Shown here in pieces: positions 34,816 through 47,500 of a stretch of DNA of 64,000 bases. A model generated the notes under the pieces. The model searched no databases. It saw nothing but the letters and a program-made list of their open reading frames with translations, and was not told the DNA's origin. This DNA is from Aphelocoma coerulescens (taxonomy: Eukaryota > Chordata > Aves > Passeriformes > Corvidae). Position 1 is the first letter of the stretch; each line of letters starts with the position of its first letter. The DNA lies in NCBI RefSeq assembly GCF_041296385.1, contig NW_027184064.1, positions 1,550,001 to 1,614,000 of the forward strand, given 5' to 3'. The position numbers were made by a program, and so were the translations under genes.

Positions 34816-37800
34816 CAACTACAAACACCCAGAACGAAGATATTGGCAGCAAACAATCATGTCATTTGAGCAACCAAGTATTCAAAACTGACTAATGACT
34901 GATGAATGGTTAAAAAGGCTGTATGTTGTCATGAAGTCTTCACTTCCTAGTTTCATTCTCCTTTGTTTCAAAAACAGAGCTTGTATACATTTGCTGTTAA
35001 GCCCCATGTGGATCTATGCAAACTCTGGCCTATGAATCTTCCTGCTCTTGAGAACAGTATTTTAGAGTTCAGGGGGATCGTAGTTTCATTAATTTACTAA
35101 AGCACTTCCTCATAAAGGAATTTTTTTCTTCCATGTGGAGGTGTGGTATCTTTTAGAAAAGTTTACTGTGACAGTGAAAACAGTATTACATTCATAGCAA
35201 TGAATGAAAATAGAAATTAGATTAAGTAAAAATAAAATAAATGTTTAACCTATGGAGCTTTTTTTAAATTCTTTTGCATCCCTGCATATTCAGTGTTTGT
35301 CTCTTTGATTTAAAGAAAGAAAAAAGGTTTTTTCCAAGTCTGACTGATCTGAGCTGTTAATGGTTACTTAGAGGATGTGAGTAGAGGCAAAGTGTGTAGC
35401 ACTAATTTAAACAACATAATTTTGAATATTACGATTTATTTTGATGCTGCTTTCTGCAAACAGTATTTGCTCAACCATCTCTTGCTCCACAAGATTTCCT
35501 GCTGAAAGACAAATTGCATTCTCATAACCGACTCATTTACTCATTTCTTTATTTGCATTCCATGGAGAAACTAAATGACCTGTCTTTCTATTTTTAATGG
35601 AGCCAGTACACTTTGCTACCTGGAATAAATAAAATCAGAGCCCTGTAGTACTGACACTGATAAACTATGCTATTTTTTAAATCTGATTCTTCACTGTAAA
35701 TTAAATTACCATTATTTCTGCGATCTTTTATTTACTAAAGTTTTATACTAGCACTGTCTGAGCAGTTGAACTGTTAATGGTCACTAAATGTATGGTAATG
35801 AATTTACTCAGAAGGCAAAGAGACATCCACTTTTCTGAGCTTTTACAGATCTTCCATTAGATTAACTGAAGTCTTTAGGAACTGGCTTTCCTTGATCCTT
35901 ACTTGTTGCTCCTACTAAGTATTTCCTGTGAAATATATATGTTAATTTGCATTCGTATAAGTGTGAAATAGATTCTGAGGTTTCAATGCCATTTGTTTTC
36001 AAACCTTATTAAGAGCTGCAGTATGTAGTGAAGGCTATGAATATTTAAAATCTTGTACTTTCTACTTTAAGCTCAAGAAGGTTTGGAAATATTATTCAAA
36101 AGCAAAGTGTGTATTTTGATCATATTTTTCTAGCTGTTGGTGACATACAGAAATTTTTCTACCTTGTGAAGAAAATTATGTTGACCTTTTTATACAGCAC
36201 ATATAAATTTTCCTGTTTTTAACTTGAATATATGATTTAAAAATAGAAAGTTTTAAAAATATAAGCTGGTTGTTTCATCACTTAGAACGAATGCTTTCCT
36301 TTTCCATTGTAGTATATTTCTTGGACTTTTCTTCCTCTTTTACCTGGTCAGTCCATAGACTGCTTTATACCAAACCTTGTCTCTTTGCTACTTGAAGTTT
36401 TACACTGGTTATAGCCTGTTGAACATCATTAGTTTTTCTGGCATTTACTTCCGAATGCTTTGGATACTTAATTCAGATAAATATATGTGTAAAGTGCTTT
36501 AAAAGATCATATGATGATGTTTCAGGTAGAAATTAATTCTTGCACTTACTCCATGCAGGCCATTAAAAGTTCCAAAAGATGGCAGAATTTATCAGCTAAA
36601 TGTCTGAACAGGAAACAAAAAAAGTTTGAAATCTTGTGGAAGACACTAAGCAGGCCAATTATAGAGTAATAGTTCACTTTGGTAACTATTTAACTTACTT
36701 AGAGTTAAAAATGAAATATAATTAAATATTGAAATTAATTATGTGGGAGTCATTCTGTTGCTGAAGTCATTCCATCACCAAAATTGTCTTTATAGCTAGT
36801 CACCAATGTAGGAAAGCAAAGAGGATAGGAAAGGAAAACCGGAAACAATTCATGGTTTAAAAGACGTATTTCGGACATTCTTCCAAACAAGATGGCTTAA
36901 GCAAAGTATTCATATGATCCCTTCAAAGATAAGCAGTCATGCATAATCCTCTCATTACAAGTAGTTTAGTGCCCACCCTTTCAGCTGCTTTCTTGTTGTA
37001 TAACGCTGTGTCTGTGTAGATTCCTGAAAATCATGTTGTGTTAGATTAATGTGATGCATTAATGTTAAATGTTACATTAAGTTTGCGTTAATGCATTAAG
37101 GTTAAAAGGCTGGAGCCAGTTTGTTCCCAGTAACTGAAGACTTCAGCACATCAGGTTGATGTTTGTCTGCAAAACTCTAAACATTTTGGAAAGAATGTTT
37201 TAGAGAAATTAAATACCACACTAAGGAGAGTTAAGTCAGCAATAGACTGTGCTTAAGGATATAAATTTAGATCAATGAGGATCAAAAAACCCCACATAAT
37301 TTTAAAAAGAAATTCACTTGGATGTGTGAAAGCACTCTATGAATTGCTCCTGGACAACCTTTAATCACACAACAATTCACTGGTACATGTCAACAATAGA
37401 ATTAATTCAGAACAAACTAAGAGGAAAAACAGAGCTGACACAGTTAAAGTAACTGCAGCCTTAAGAGAATCATTTAATAGAAATATGTAAGCTGTTCAAA
37501 TTAAAATTCCACACTTAAACACAATTTTTAGACTTGAAATTTGCAATTTGAATCCCAAATTTTAAATTTTTATCTCTCAATATTGAGATATGTAAAAGAA
37601 TATCTAATAGCTAGGAAAAAAGGGAATAAAATATGTTTTCTATCTCTTTTTATACAGTGAAAGGGTGTTTGACTTGGAATTAAAATTGAAGTCTCTGGAA
37701 TGCATGACCTCACTAAGATGCTGGGGGATAGAATGTATTAAACTGTTAGACAGTTAAAGAACCCAGCAGGCAACCAAAACAGTCATGGCCTCAAATAAAC

Positions 37801-38611
37801 TTCAGGCAGGGATAACTTGACACAAGGGAAACCAAACTAGATTTTTGCCCACAAGATACTGTTAAAAGTGTTCATGCCATAAAGAAATAGAAATGGGGGA
37901 AGGATTTACATTTCCATATGGCAGAGGGGGAGAAGTGTTTAATATAAAGGAAATAAGGGGGAGATGAAAAAAATTTAGAGAATTTATTAGAGAAAAAAAT
38001 TTGCACAAAAAACAAGGTAGATGGGGACTCACAGTCACATTATTATGTGAAATGGCAGTACTTGATTGAATGACACACTAATTCAAAGACATGTTTTAGG
38101 TTTTCTGTCTGTTTGAAGTAACTTAAAATTATCTGTTAAATATTGTTGAAAGAGGTAATGTACTGTGGCATGTAGCTTTAATTCTGGTGGAAATTCTAGG
38201 TCTTGTGAATGTAATAAAATTTCAGATAGCAAACACATCTATATGTGGCATATATATTTGGCAGGAATATACAACAGAATAAGCAACTCTAGTTTGCAAA
38301 CCAGATGAAGAATATTGGCAAAGCTGCTTCATTTCTGGGTTGAAATGCAACCAATGGCTCAGATAGAAAGAGGCTCTAGAAAAATTTTTTTTTCTCTACT
38401 GAGGTATTCTTCCTTCAAAAATATGAAGTTATGCATAAGCGTATATGTTCCAAGAGCATCTCCTATTGACCATGGATAGAAGTCAAAATGCAAATTTCAA
38501 TAAGTTCGTAATGGGCATGAACAGGACAATGGCCTTCCTCTCTGTCTGGATAACTAGCAGGAGCGCTGGGCAGCAAGTACCTGTTTAGCACAGCTCTGGC
38601 TGCCAACTCAC
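34816..38611. other. AT-rich DNA without recognisable features
   Basis: No gene or interspersed repeat is recognised. TTAATGCATTAA-like palindromic text occurs near 37050-37105. Confidence 0.55.
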
Positions 38612-38841
38612 CTTTTTTGCTGGAATGAGGACTTTGGTGGGGTGTAGTCAGCAATCACCCACCCTTGCTGATTGCAAAGATCTCTTTGAGCCACCAAGGA
38701 CAACAGAATCGTGGGTGTATGTTCTGCTGAGCCCTCAGTTCCTGCAATGGGGTAAGGAAAGATTACAGCATATTTTTCCAAAAGCTTAGGGTTTTGGAAA
38801 TGCTGAAGTTCATATACCTCGATCCTCAAAATCTTTACACC
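38612..38841 (-). other. Exon-like open frame, identity unknown
   Basis: On the reverse strand a stop-free frame of about 76 codons runs from an AG acceptor-like site ('ttgatgtcattag' just before 38841) to a consensus donor AAG|GTGAGT (GTGAGT at 38611-38606). It would be a phase 0-to-2 exon of 230 bases. The predicted peptide has balanced composition and includes KYAVIFPYPIAG, LLSLVAQRDLCNQQ and GWVIADYTPP. Local GC is higher than the flanks. I do not recognise the protein. A second frame continues beyond the donor (38463-38654) after an A6 run, so a frameshifted retrocopy or a repeat fragment is also possible. The polypyrimidine tract is only moderate. Confidence 0.25.
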
Positions 38842-39513
38842 CTAATGACATCAAAACAGGAGTCAAAACTGCTGAATAGGAAATTAGTCCTGTCAGTTTT
38901 GTCATTGAACATGACAAATTGAACTGGTTTACTACTGTTAGCCTCAGTTCTTACCCCGTTGATAAGATCTGGCTGAAGGAATGAATGATTAGACTAGATT
39001 TGTCAGAGGAAGCAGACACATGCTTCCGTCTTTAAAAGAAATCAAAATGCTTTACAAATTCTGAGTATTTTATTCAGAATGTAACTCTGAGGGAAGCAAA
39101 AATGTTCTGATAACGTTGAACAATTTTTTAATGCTTTTTAAATGAAACTGACATTTTTAAATGGGTTCATTTCTTGTTACTGCAAAACATTTAAAACTAC
39201 ACTGAAAAGTGTGAAAAGATATATTAGAGATGTACCCAACTTTTAAATGGATGGGGGAAGAAATTGAGGTAGTTCTTATTCTGTGTGTAATTTACTAAAG
39301 ATATTGTTGAAACTAAGTATGATATGTGAGAAGGAAAAAACAGCAGCTTTTATAACCTGAAATTTATGTTCTTTAAAAATTTGATTAAAAAGTTAAGCTG
39401 ATTTCTTGTAGTCTCTATTTTTTTGTGAATGTTAGGTAAAAAACCTAAAAATCATTATATATGTATATGACAAAATAACTTTCCCTTTATTAGTAAAAAT
39501 TAAATTAATTTGT
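38842..39513. other. AT-rich DNA without recognisable features
   Basis: Nothing supportable here. Confidence 0.55.
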
Positions 39514-39518
39514 TAGCT
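39514..39518. repeat. Target-site duplication TAGCT (left)
   Basis: TAGCT precedes the TG of LTR C and recurs after its CA at 41544-41548. Confidence 0.88.
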
Positions 39519-40378
39519 TGTAGTGGGTTGAACCTGAGTTGATGGACAGATTTTTAGACTAATGACGCTTCTCACAATTTACATATTTAAACCGCACAGA
39601 AAGGCGGGAATTGCCTTTGGTCCGAGCTCGCCTGCCGGAAGGTGGGGGGGCTCTGAGCCCCTGGGACCCACTGGGCCGGGCTGGGGCCCCTACCCCCTCC
39701 CCTTTCCCAACACCGCGGCCACGGACCCTGGGTCTCTGGGGGGGAGAACTGTCCCAGAGCCGCAGGCAGCTAAAACCAGCCATGGACTGCCACACAGCTA
39801 AACCAACCCAGTGCGGCTTCCTGGGAGCGGCGGGTCCTTATCCTCTCCTCTCCATGCGGAGGTGGCAGAGCCAACAGGAGCCGGCGTAGCCTCCTGTCTG
39901 CAGCCAGCACACTTTGTGCTGAACTGAAGAAGACACCATGCAGCCACCAGCACACAGGGAGCGAGGCTTTCTCCGCCATAAAGCCTGAACAAGAACACTC
40001 TTCAACATGGCAGCTTCAGAGTCAGAGAGAAAGAGAAAGTGAGTCACGTGAGACAAAGCTGAACATAGCGACGAGACAGAAAAGGGCGGTGCCACGTTTC
40101 TCGCACGTAGCTTGAAAAAGCTTCTTGCATGCCGTAGTAAGAAACTGTAATATCACAAACTGTTTGTCTCCTTAATCCATTTGAAGTACATGGGGGGATG
40201 GAGAATTCACGTGTGGCCCGCGAAAATTGTGAAGAGTGCCTATGCCAGGCTACATAGAAGTATTGAGAGGCTTTTTAGGGACTTGTGGCGAAGAAAGCCT
40301 TTGTGTTCAGGCCAAAATAACTCATCCTTAAAAAGATTAATAACGCTATGTGATAGCCTATGTTTGGCAGTGTGAAGG
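39519..40378 (+). mobile_element. LTR C: ERVL-type LTR, 5' part
   Basis: This starts TGTAGTGGGTTGAACC. It contains 'acatatttaaaccgcacag' as a TATA-like element near 39582 and a GC/CpG-rich segment at 39600-39900, then is cut by LTR E copy 1 at 40379. The two parts of LTR C add up to about 1.30 kb without the insertion, close to LTR B (1354). Open frames at 39559-40095 on both strands are by-products of the GC-rich U3/R. Confidence 0.9.
40375..40378. repeat. Target-site duplication AAGG (left)
   Basis: AAGG abuts LTR E copy 1 and recurs at 41102-41105. It duplicates LTR C sequence, proving insertion into LTR C. Confidence 0.85.
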
Positions 40379-41101
40379 TGAAACATAGATTTAGAAGAAA
40401 CATAAAGATTTTAGTTATAGGCTAGCTGTGTTGAAATTAGTTAGAGTAAGAAGGAATTCGGGAACAGCTAGAGTTAATTAAAATAATGAGGAGAGCTGGA
40501 CCTGAAATGGGTTTTAAGATGTTAGTAACTGATTACCAAATAACTGATGATCTGTCATTTGCATGTTTGCTTAGCTATGCTTAGAATGAGGAGTAGAAGC
40601 ATTGATAAGTTGGTGTAGGGAACAAGGACAATTACCAATTTCCTCCCTTTGTGGGAACCCATCCAAAAGTCACACAAGAAGAAACTTAGAGGTCAGTAAA
40701 GTAATTAGGATTGTTAAAGTTCAGAGAGGCAAAAAGGTCAAAATGAGGAAGATGAGCATACTTCATCTTTTTTAGGACCACTGACCCAATTCAAGACCAC
40801 CGATTCAATTCAGAACACACACTACACATGCTTAATGACATTTAAGCTCATTTCCATATGAAGCGGAGAATGGGAGGTGTTAATGTTATGAATATGCATT
40901 TGTATTTTGGATATTCATAATTTTTTGTAAATAAAAAGCTTTGTGTTTGCTTGGATCGGGGCCCTGCATCTTAGGGAGCTATCGCACACAGAGCCTGGTG
41001 CCAAATAAAACATACACTTTCTAACTCTAAACTGTTAGAGAGTTTTTGTCTGTCTCAGTTGGATATCGATATTAGATCAATTTTCATATTTTGGTAAATC
41101 A
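40379..41101 (+). mobile_element. LTR E, copy 1: solo ERV1-type LTR nested in LTR C
   Basis: TGAAACATAG...GTAAATCA, 723 bases, flanked by AAGG. A TATA-like 'taaataaaaag' is at 40928-40938 and AATAAA is at 41004-41009. It is near-identical but opposite in orientation to the copy at 21515-22230. The 4-bp duplication and the lack of any coding region make it a solo LTR of an ERV1 (gammaretrovirus-like) element. It is younger than LTR C, which it interrupts. Confidence 0.93.
41004..41009 (+). terminator. LTR E polyadenylation signal AATAAA
   Basis: AATAAA lies about 75 bases after the TATA-like motif and about 90 bases before the 3' end. It is conserved in the other copy. Confidence 0.65.
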
Positions 41102-41105
41102 AAGG
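41102..41105. repeat. Target-site duplication AAGG (right)
   Basis: Right-hand copy of the duplication described at 40375-40378. Confidence 0.85.
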
Positions 41106-41543
41106 AACTGTGAGATTTTCATGGAAGAGATTAGTTTTACACCACAGCAGATTGTTTCTTTCTGGACAGGTCTGCTGTTGTTGGCAGTTTGGGAGCCATG
41201 TGCAGCTGAAGAAAACCCTTTTTTCCTTAAGCATATGAAAGAGACTTATCAAGAACTGCAACACTGACTAAAATCCCATGTTCTGTTACCCTTTGTGTGA
41301 GTTGGGTAAAAGGAGGAAAGTGCTGGAAAGGGGGAAAGGGTTTGTTTTAATTTCTTATTATTTCTCTTTACTTTTAATTCTATTAACAATAAAACTCTTT
41401 CTTTGTACTGCAACTGTTTAAGGTTTGTGCCTGCTTTGCTTTCTCCTAATTCTTATCTCACAGAAGGAAAATAAGTAAGTAATAAATATTTTGAACCAAA
41501 CCACTACACTTAATTGGTGTTTCTGCCCAGTTTACAAACTACA
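41106..41543 (+). mobile_element. LTR C: 3' part
   Basis: This is the continuation of LTR C after the nested LTR. It carries 'ttttttccttaagcata' (shared with 4809-6310), AATAAA at 41388-41393, the U5-like 'gtgcctgctttgctttctcctaattc' and the end 'cagtttacaaactaca'. The terminal 'ccaaaccactacacttaattgg' region is shared with LTR B. Confidence 0.9.
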
Positions 41544-41548
41544 TAGCT
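41544..41548. repeat. Target-site duplication TAGCT (right)
   Basis: Right-hand copy of the duplication described at 39514-39518. Confidence 0.88.
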
Positions 41549-44500
41549 GTAATTTTTATGCTGTTGCTTCTATTGTTGTATAACTTCTTCTATGGTGTTT
41601 CTAATTTGTGTTTCATTTATTTCACTTAAACTGAAACATTCTGAGGACAGATCCCTAAACAGTACTGTTTGGGTGAGTTTTGAGTGCAGAGACTTTACTT
41701 ACTTGCAAATTAGCACATTGTCTCCTGTGTTTCCTTTCCATGTATATAAGTTGGTATTAGCATACTAATTTTTAAAGTATTTTTCATAGTACTTCATATT
41801 GACTGTTTTACACATAGCCTGGTGAGCTTTAGGACATGAAGGTCTACAAATTAGGCCCACGTTTTCTGTCGGGGAGGAGGGGAGATGAAGGAATAAGAAA
41901 TGGCCTGGTTTCATCTCTGTGAAATTTCAAGCTGATCGCAAAACTGAGATTAATATTTCCCTAGCGCAGGGCTGTTCAGAAAACCTCTTTAAATCATGTA
42001 GCTGCTTAGTAACTTAATTTTAAACATCTACTTAAAATCCTTCAAAAAGAATCCAAGGCTAGTCACTATTTCCTATTAACTCTGTTGATCCTTTACACAT
42101 TAAATTAATATACTATTACTGTAAAACTTACCCTTTTGAGGGAGGAAAAAGTAGTTGCATGTTTTCCAATGCAGATTTTTTTAAAAAGGAAAAATTTATT
42201 AAACAAAAATTAAGTTACTTTATGGGGAGCCTATAAAATAGTGAAAATTACATAAGTTGTGGCAGTGATATGTAAATACTATACCTAGAGTTACACGTAG
42301 GACACTGAATTTTCTTTCCTACTAGTGTCTAATACAGGTATAAAAATCAAAGGTTTCTGGCAATTTTTCATAGTCAAGGAAGTAATTCTGATCTATCTTT
42401 TCTGAGTACCTCCATTGTCTGATGTGAATGGTAAAACTTTTAATAACTATTTAAGATTTATTTTTCAGAAAGAGAGCAGAACAATCCAAAATAATTTATA
42501 ATGCATATACAAAAATGTCATGAAAAATTATTTCAAGAGAAGATAAGTAAAAAAATAAGATGGAGAAAAATGATTGTATGTAGACAATAGTATAGTAATT
42601 CTTATATTTTTTCAAATTTTTGAAATTAATACCTGCAGTTACATATAAAACCATTGTAATGCAAATGGCAAAGGAGGGCAACAAAAAACCAAGAACTTCT
42701 CACATATAAGCAGTTTGTCTAGTGAACAACTTCAAGGTAGGCAAGCCAATTTAATTCTACCCTTTGACTTTCAGCAATAATCATTGAGAAGTTACATATA
42801 ATACAGCTTTCAGATTTTTATTATCCAGTGTTTCTTCTGACTTCTTGTTTCAGAAATACAGAATTCTTGGTGAAAATTGCACAAAGCAATTAGGAATGGA
42901 TTCTTATGTTGCAAAACATGAGCAAAAAAAGCATGACAGTTTTGTGGCTGTTCACTGTATGTCTATGTCACTGCTTTGATATTCTAGCTTAGTCTTGTTA
43001 CATAGTGTAACTTATATAGGAATTGATTTCATGAGAATAAAAATCTAAACACCACCAAAATCATCAGCACCTATGGACGGGGGAGTTTATGCCCACTGAA
43101 AAAAATGATAACATGCATTTGAAGATGGCTGGGGTTACATTCCAAGGCAAAAATATTAGAAAATCTGCCACCTTGGACATATTCAAAAGCTGCCGAGACA
43201 TGGTCCTGGGTAACTGGCTGTAGGTGGAAGGAAACCTTATTGGAGTCTCTTGCATTTTTGTCTGTTACATACATTTGAAAAACAGGACAGAAATTATGGA
43301 AAATTTGGGGGGTTTGTCTTCTATATTTGTCGTCCAGTTGTGTTGTTCATTCTTTGAAAGCCTTTGTCTTCAGCCTCTCTCCACCTCCCTTGATCTTGGA
43401 GTGGAAATGATTAGCTGGGTGAAGGAAAATCAACATGGAGCGCTTTTTTGTACTGCAGCTTTAAGGAAACCAATTTCAGTATGCTCATGGAAGGAGGCTA
43501 AAGTTTCTCCAGAGGATTACATTTGCTAATTTTGTTTTTATTGCTCTGTATTCCTTTCTTACTTTGTCTGTTTCTCTTGAAGGTCTGATCCATAGAACTC
43601 TTACATATCCTGTCAGAATCAGTTTATTGCATTTCAGATGTACATTCAGCTCAAAACTAAAATGCACATGCCTTTACAGTAAAGGCAGAAATAAACATTT
43701 AAAGCTGCTATTGCAATCAGTTAAGTAAGGACAGCTGTGTGGTGAAAAATTAAAATAACTTTTCAGTCTTACCAAACATATGAAGACATGATTATTTCCT
43801 GGTATACTCAGTGCCCATATATTTAATTCCTTTAAAAACTGAAAATAGAACATTTAAACACCTGAATATACTTAAAACAAAAATCTTTGGGCCTTTTAGA
43901 ATTTTAGTGATGCACTGAGGACCTAAATGTGTAAATAACTTCAACAGAAAAATGTGTCAAGCTTTTGGGGTTTGATTTACGAAAGAATTTACCATTTGGT
44001 TCCTGCAGTGAAGCTGCAGTATGAGCATAATTTCCCATGAGTGGTGGTGTTTTCCTTTGAGAACTTGCTTTGAATGAGGGGATAACTGTAGTTCTTTTTC
44101 CACATCAGGCAAGTGCACTTCTGTGACAGATGCTTCTCATGCTTTTATCTCAGCTTTAGGACTTCTTTTAGGACTTCTCACCAAAGCCATAAGAAAAGTC
44201 AAGCAGCTCGGGGTCTTAAGGCTACTCTTCTATCGTCTGGGATGACTGTTCCTTGCAGCTGTGCTAGAGTCAAAGGCACAACCAAACCAGATTATCCCTG
44301 TAGCCAAAAAGATCCCTGAAAACAAAACTGAATTACAGGTCAGGTTCCTTCTGAGTGTCCATACCTGCAGACCTCTGCCTGTGACGAGAAGCAAAGAGAG
44401 AAAAAAGCAGACATCATTAGTGTGGGTGATTAGGTAATTCAAGGTTGATTTCAGCTTAAACATTAAGTTAAGTGTGATTGTGATGATGATATGATGCCCA

Positions 44501-47500
44501 TCACTGTATTGGGGATTTCATTCTGCATGTGATAGACTGTGAAAATTAATATTTTATTAGTGCAAAAATGTGTACTTGGTGGGAGGTTTTGTCCTGCTAA
44601 TGAAAGAAAAGAGGGGCATATGCTACCACATCAAAAAGCAGACTATAAAAATTTCTTGGCATCTTACATTTGAGTAACAATGTCATAAATTATTCACTTC
44701 CATAGTAAATGGAATCCATAGCAATTACTCAATATTTTCTAATTTTCTGCAGAAAAAAAATCAAGTACTTGTTTCTCTAATACTAAGTACTACGTCAGTC
44801 ATTTAAAGGTTTGTTATTTGAAGTATGATATATTCCAATTTTTTTCATGTTATTCATACTCATATCTTTAACAATTAGACTTACAGAAAAGGTTTTGTGC
44901 ATTATAAGCTAAATAAAAATGGATCATTTTTCCTCACTTTTTATATGAATCTTCTGTAATTTTTGAAATAAGAGAACATGGCTTCTAAACCATAATTATT
45001 TTTCTCTTTAATGCTGAAACGGTAGCTCAAATAATTTGTATAGATTAGTTTTTCATCACTTTCAATTTACATTGAGAGTGGTTGATGTGTATGTTTTTTT
45101 TAGATAAGTACTTGCTTTTATCTTCAATAAAAGCACGTAAGACTCTACAGCAACTGAGTAGAACCACTCAATGTGGAATAAATTATGTAATAAAAGACTA
45201 GCTGAGACATGATCTTCCTGTCTTTAAAAGGATGCTTTGCTTATTAAATGTGTATTAAGATGACCTGATCTGTTCAAATATCTTCAGCCATACACGTTTC
45301 TGGGAAAACAAATCTTGTGACGATGCTCGCTTTTGGTGTGGCGTCACATCCTTCGAAAATATTGACAGGTTGTGGGGATTACCTCTCAGAGCACATGCAG
45401 GGCAGTGATGGTTCTTTCTCCACACCTTGTCAGTTTTAGTCTTTGGGATACTAATAGAAGTATCAAATGGCATATTGACAGTTTCAATCTGGTATTTAAT
45501 ATGTGTACCTATCTCTACAAATCCAGGTGTAGACCCTGTGGGAAAGATTAACTCAATGGCATCATTATAGGTACCCGTAAATCCGCTGGGTTAATCTCTT
45601 CTTAGCTTCTAGGCAGAGCCTGTGATTTCTACATAACTAACCTTTTCCATGGTTCACCTTGTCACTCTTTACAATTCATTAGAGTAAATTTTATTCTTTA
45701 CACCTTTTCCAGTGTGACTGAATTTTTTTTTTTATTATGTAGACCATGAACTGATATCAAAACTATGCATGAAATAAACAGAAAAATAAATGGTCTTTTT
45801 CTCTAAGAGCCTTTCTATCAAAACACAATGGCATATCAATTTTATCATGGTGAAACTGAAACTTCTTCATTTAGAGAATTTTTAGGTAAATTATGCTTGA
45901 AGAGTATAATTGTACATTGCTCTGTAAATGTCAATAAATTACTGAAAGTACCATAAGTCCCATTATGTCTTTTTATTATTTTGGAATTTAAAACTTTTCT
46001 GGGAACTTTGGAGGAGTGATTGTGTACTTGGAAAAAATACAGCAGTTGCTGAAAGTGTCAAGCAATGTGTCCACCTACTCTGTATGGTTTACTTTCAATT
46101 TGACAGAAATTACATTACATGATAAAGTATGATACAAAATTGTAAGCAATATATAATGTCTTATGTTAAAATGATGGTCTAGAGATACACTGATTAGAGA
46201 GACATCAATTATTTATTTTATACTGTTTTTTGAATCTTTGAAATACGACCTCAAAGCCTAGACATGAAATAGGTTAGTGGTAAGATTCGCAAAGCATTTT
46301 GTGCTTGTTAGGCTTCTTTAGATAAAATAAGTTTATTTTTAAAGTCTTTAATCAGAATTCTTGTAATTCCTTTACTGTCATGACTGATGTACTAATTTCT
46401 GGGAACCTAGAATAAAAACTTTCTCTTCAGACTCATAAACGAGTCAATCATTTTGTCTTTGAGAAAGACTTAGTTTTGATTGATTAAACTTTTTTAAAAG
46501 CCAAGCAAACTCAAGCAGACTTAAATTACATCATGTTTAATGGGCTAGGCAAGCCATAGTAACGATCAGGATCTTTGCATTGTTAACTGTATTTCATAGC
46601 ATAAACTTGCTTTTGTCTGTTACTGCCTCTTACTTTTATTCCCATACAAAAACAGCAGCAGAGAAGGAAAGGACTTTTTTTTCCTAGTAACACTTAAAAT
46701 CTTGCAGTAATGTTAAATTATATAAATATACAATTAGAAAATAACTCTTGTAAGACAGTCTTCCAAGAGATGAATTGAACAAAGATTCAAAATAGAATAA
46801 AGTCAAGTTGCATTTTGAGCTATGATATTGTCAAGGAAAGTTACATGCTAATTAGGTTTTTGTATTGTCAGGAGATACAAGGGACTGCCTGTTCTCAAGT
46901 TTTGTATGTTTTAATGTTATTTTGGGTAAACAAGAACTATCTTATCCAAGATACTGAAAATATTCAGCAATTTAATTTAAGACTGTACAAGGTTGCTATA
47001 GCCTTATAAAAATTAAAATATATTATATCTGGACTTCATTGTTGCTTTATGGGCAAAAAATATTAGCATTTTTGAAAGTATGTAACTAAAAAGCATTTCT
47101 TTGGAAGTTTCTTCCTTCTCTGCAGAAAGAAAATTTCAGCTTAACTGTCTTGCAAGTATAAAGCCTTTTTCCACAGATTAAAATCCAAATTTTCTTGTTT
47201 CTGTATCAGTTAAGGTTGAAATTTTAATTCAGCAAGTAAATGTTATGCTTGGCTAAACATTCAGTTCATTATCTCAACAGAATCCTGAGTGAGTTTCCAA
47301 ACCAAAAAAAACAACCAAACCAAACAACCCCTGCCCCTGCCAAAAAACATAAGAAATTCCCCCTATATAAGCAAGGGAAACAAAAATTGTATGGGTTCAA
47401 CACTTGTTAAAGAAATTGTATCTCTTCCTTGGCCTGAAAAAAGTGCCAACTAGTCTGTTTCCATATTGTGCCATTTTCGTGGAGATATTACAATAGATTA

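Noticed and set aside
21515..41101. LTR E copies as one provirus
   Set aside because: They are in opposite orientation with different 4-bp duplications, so they are two separate solo LTRs.
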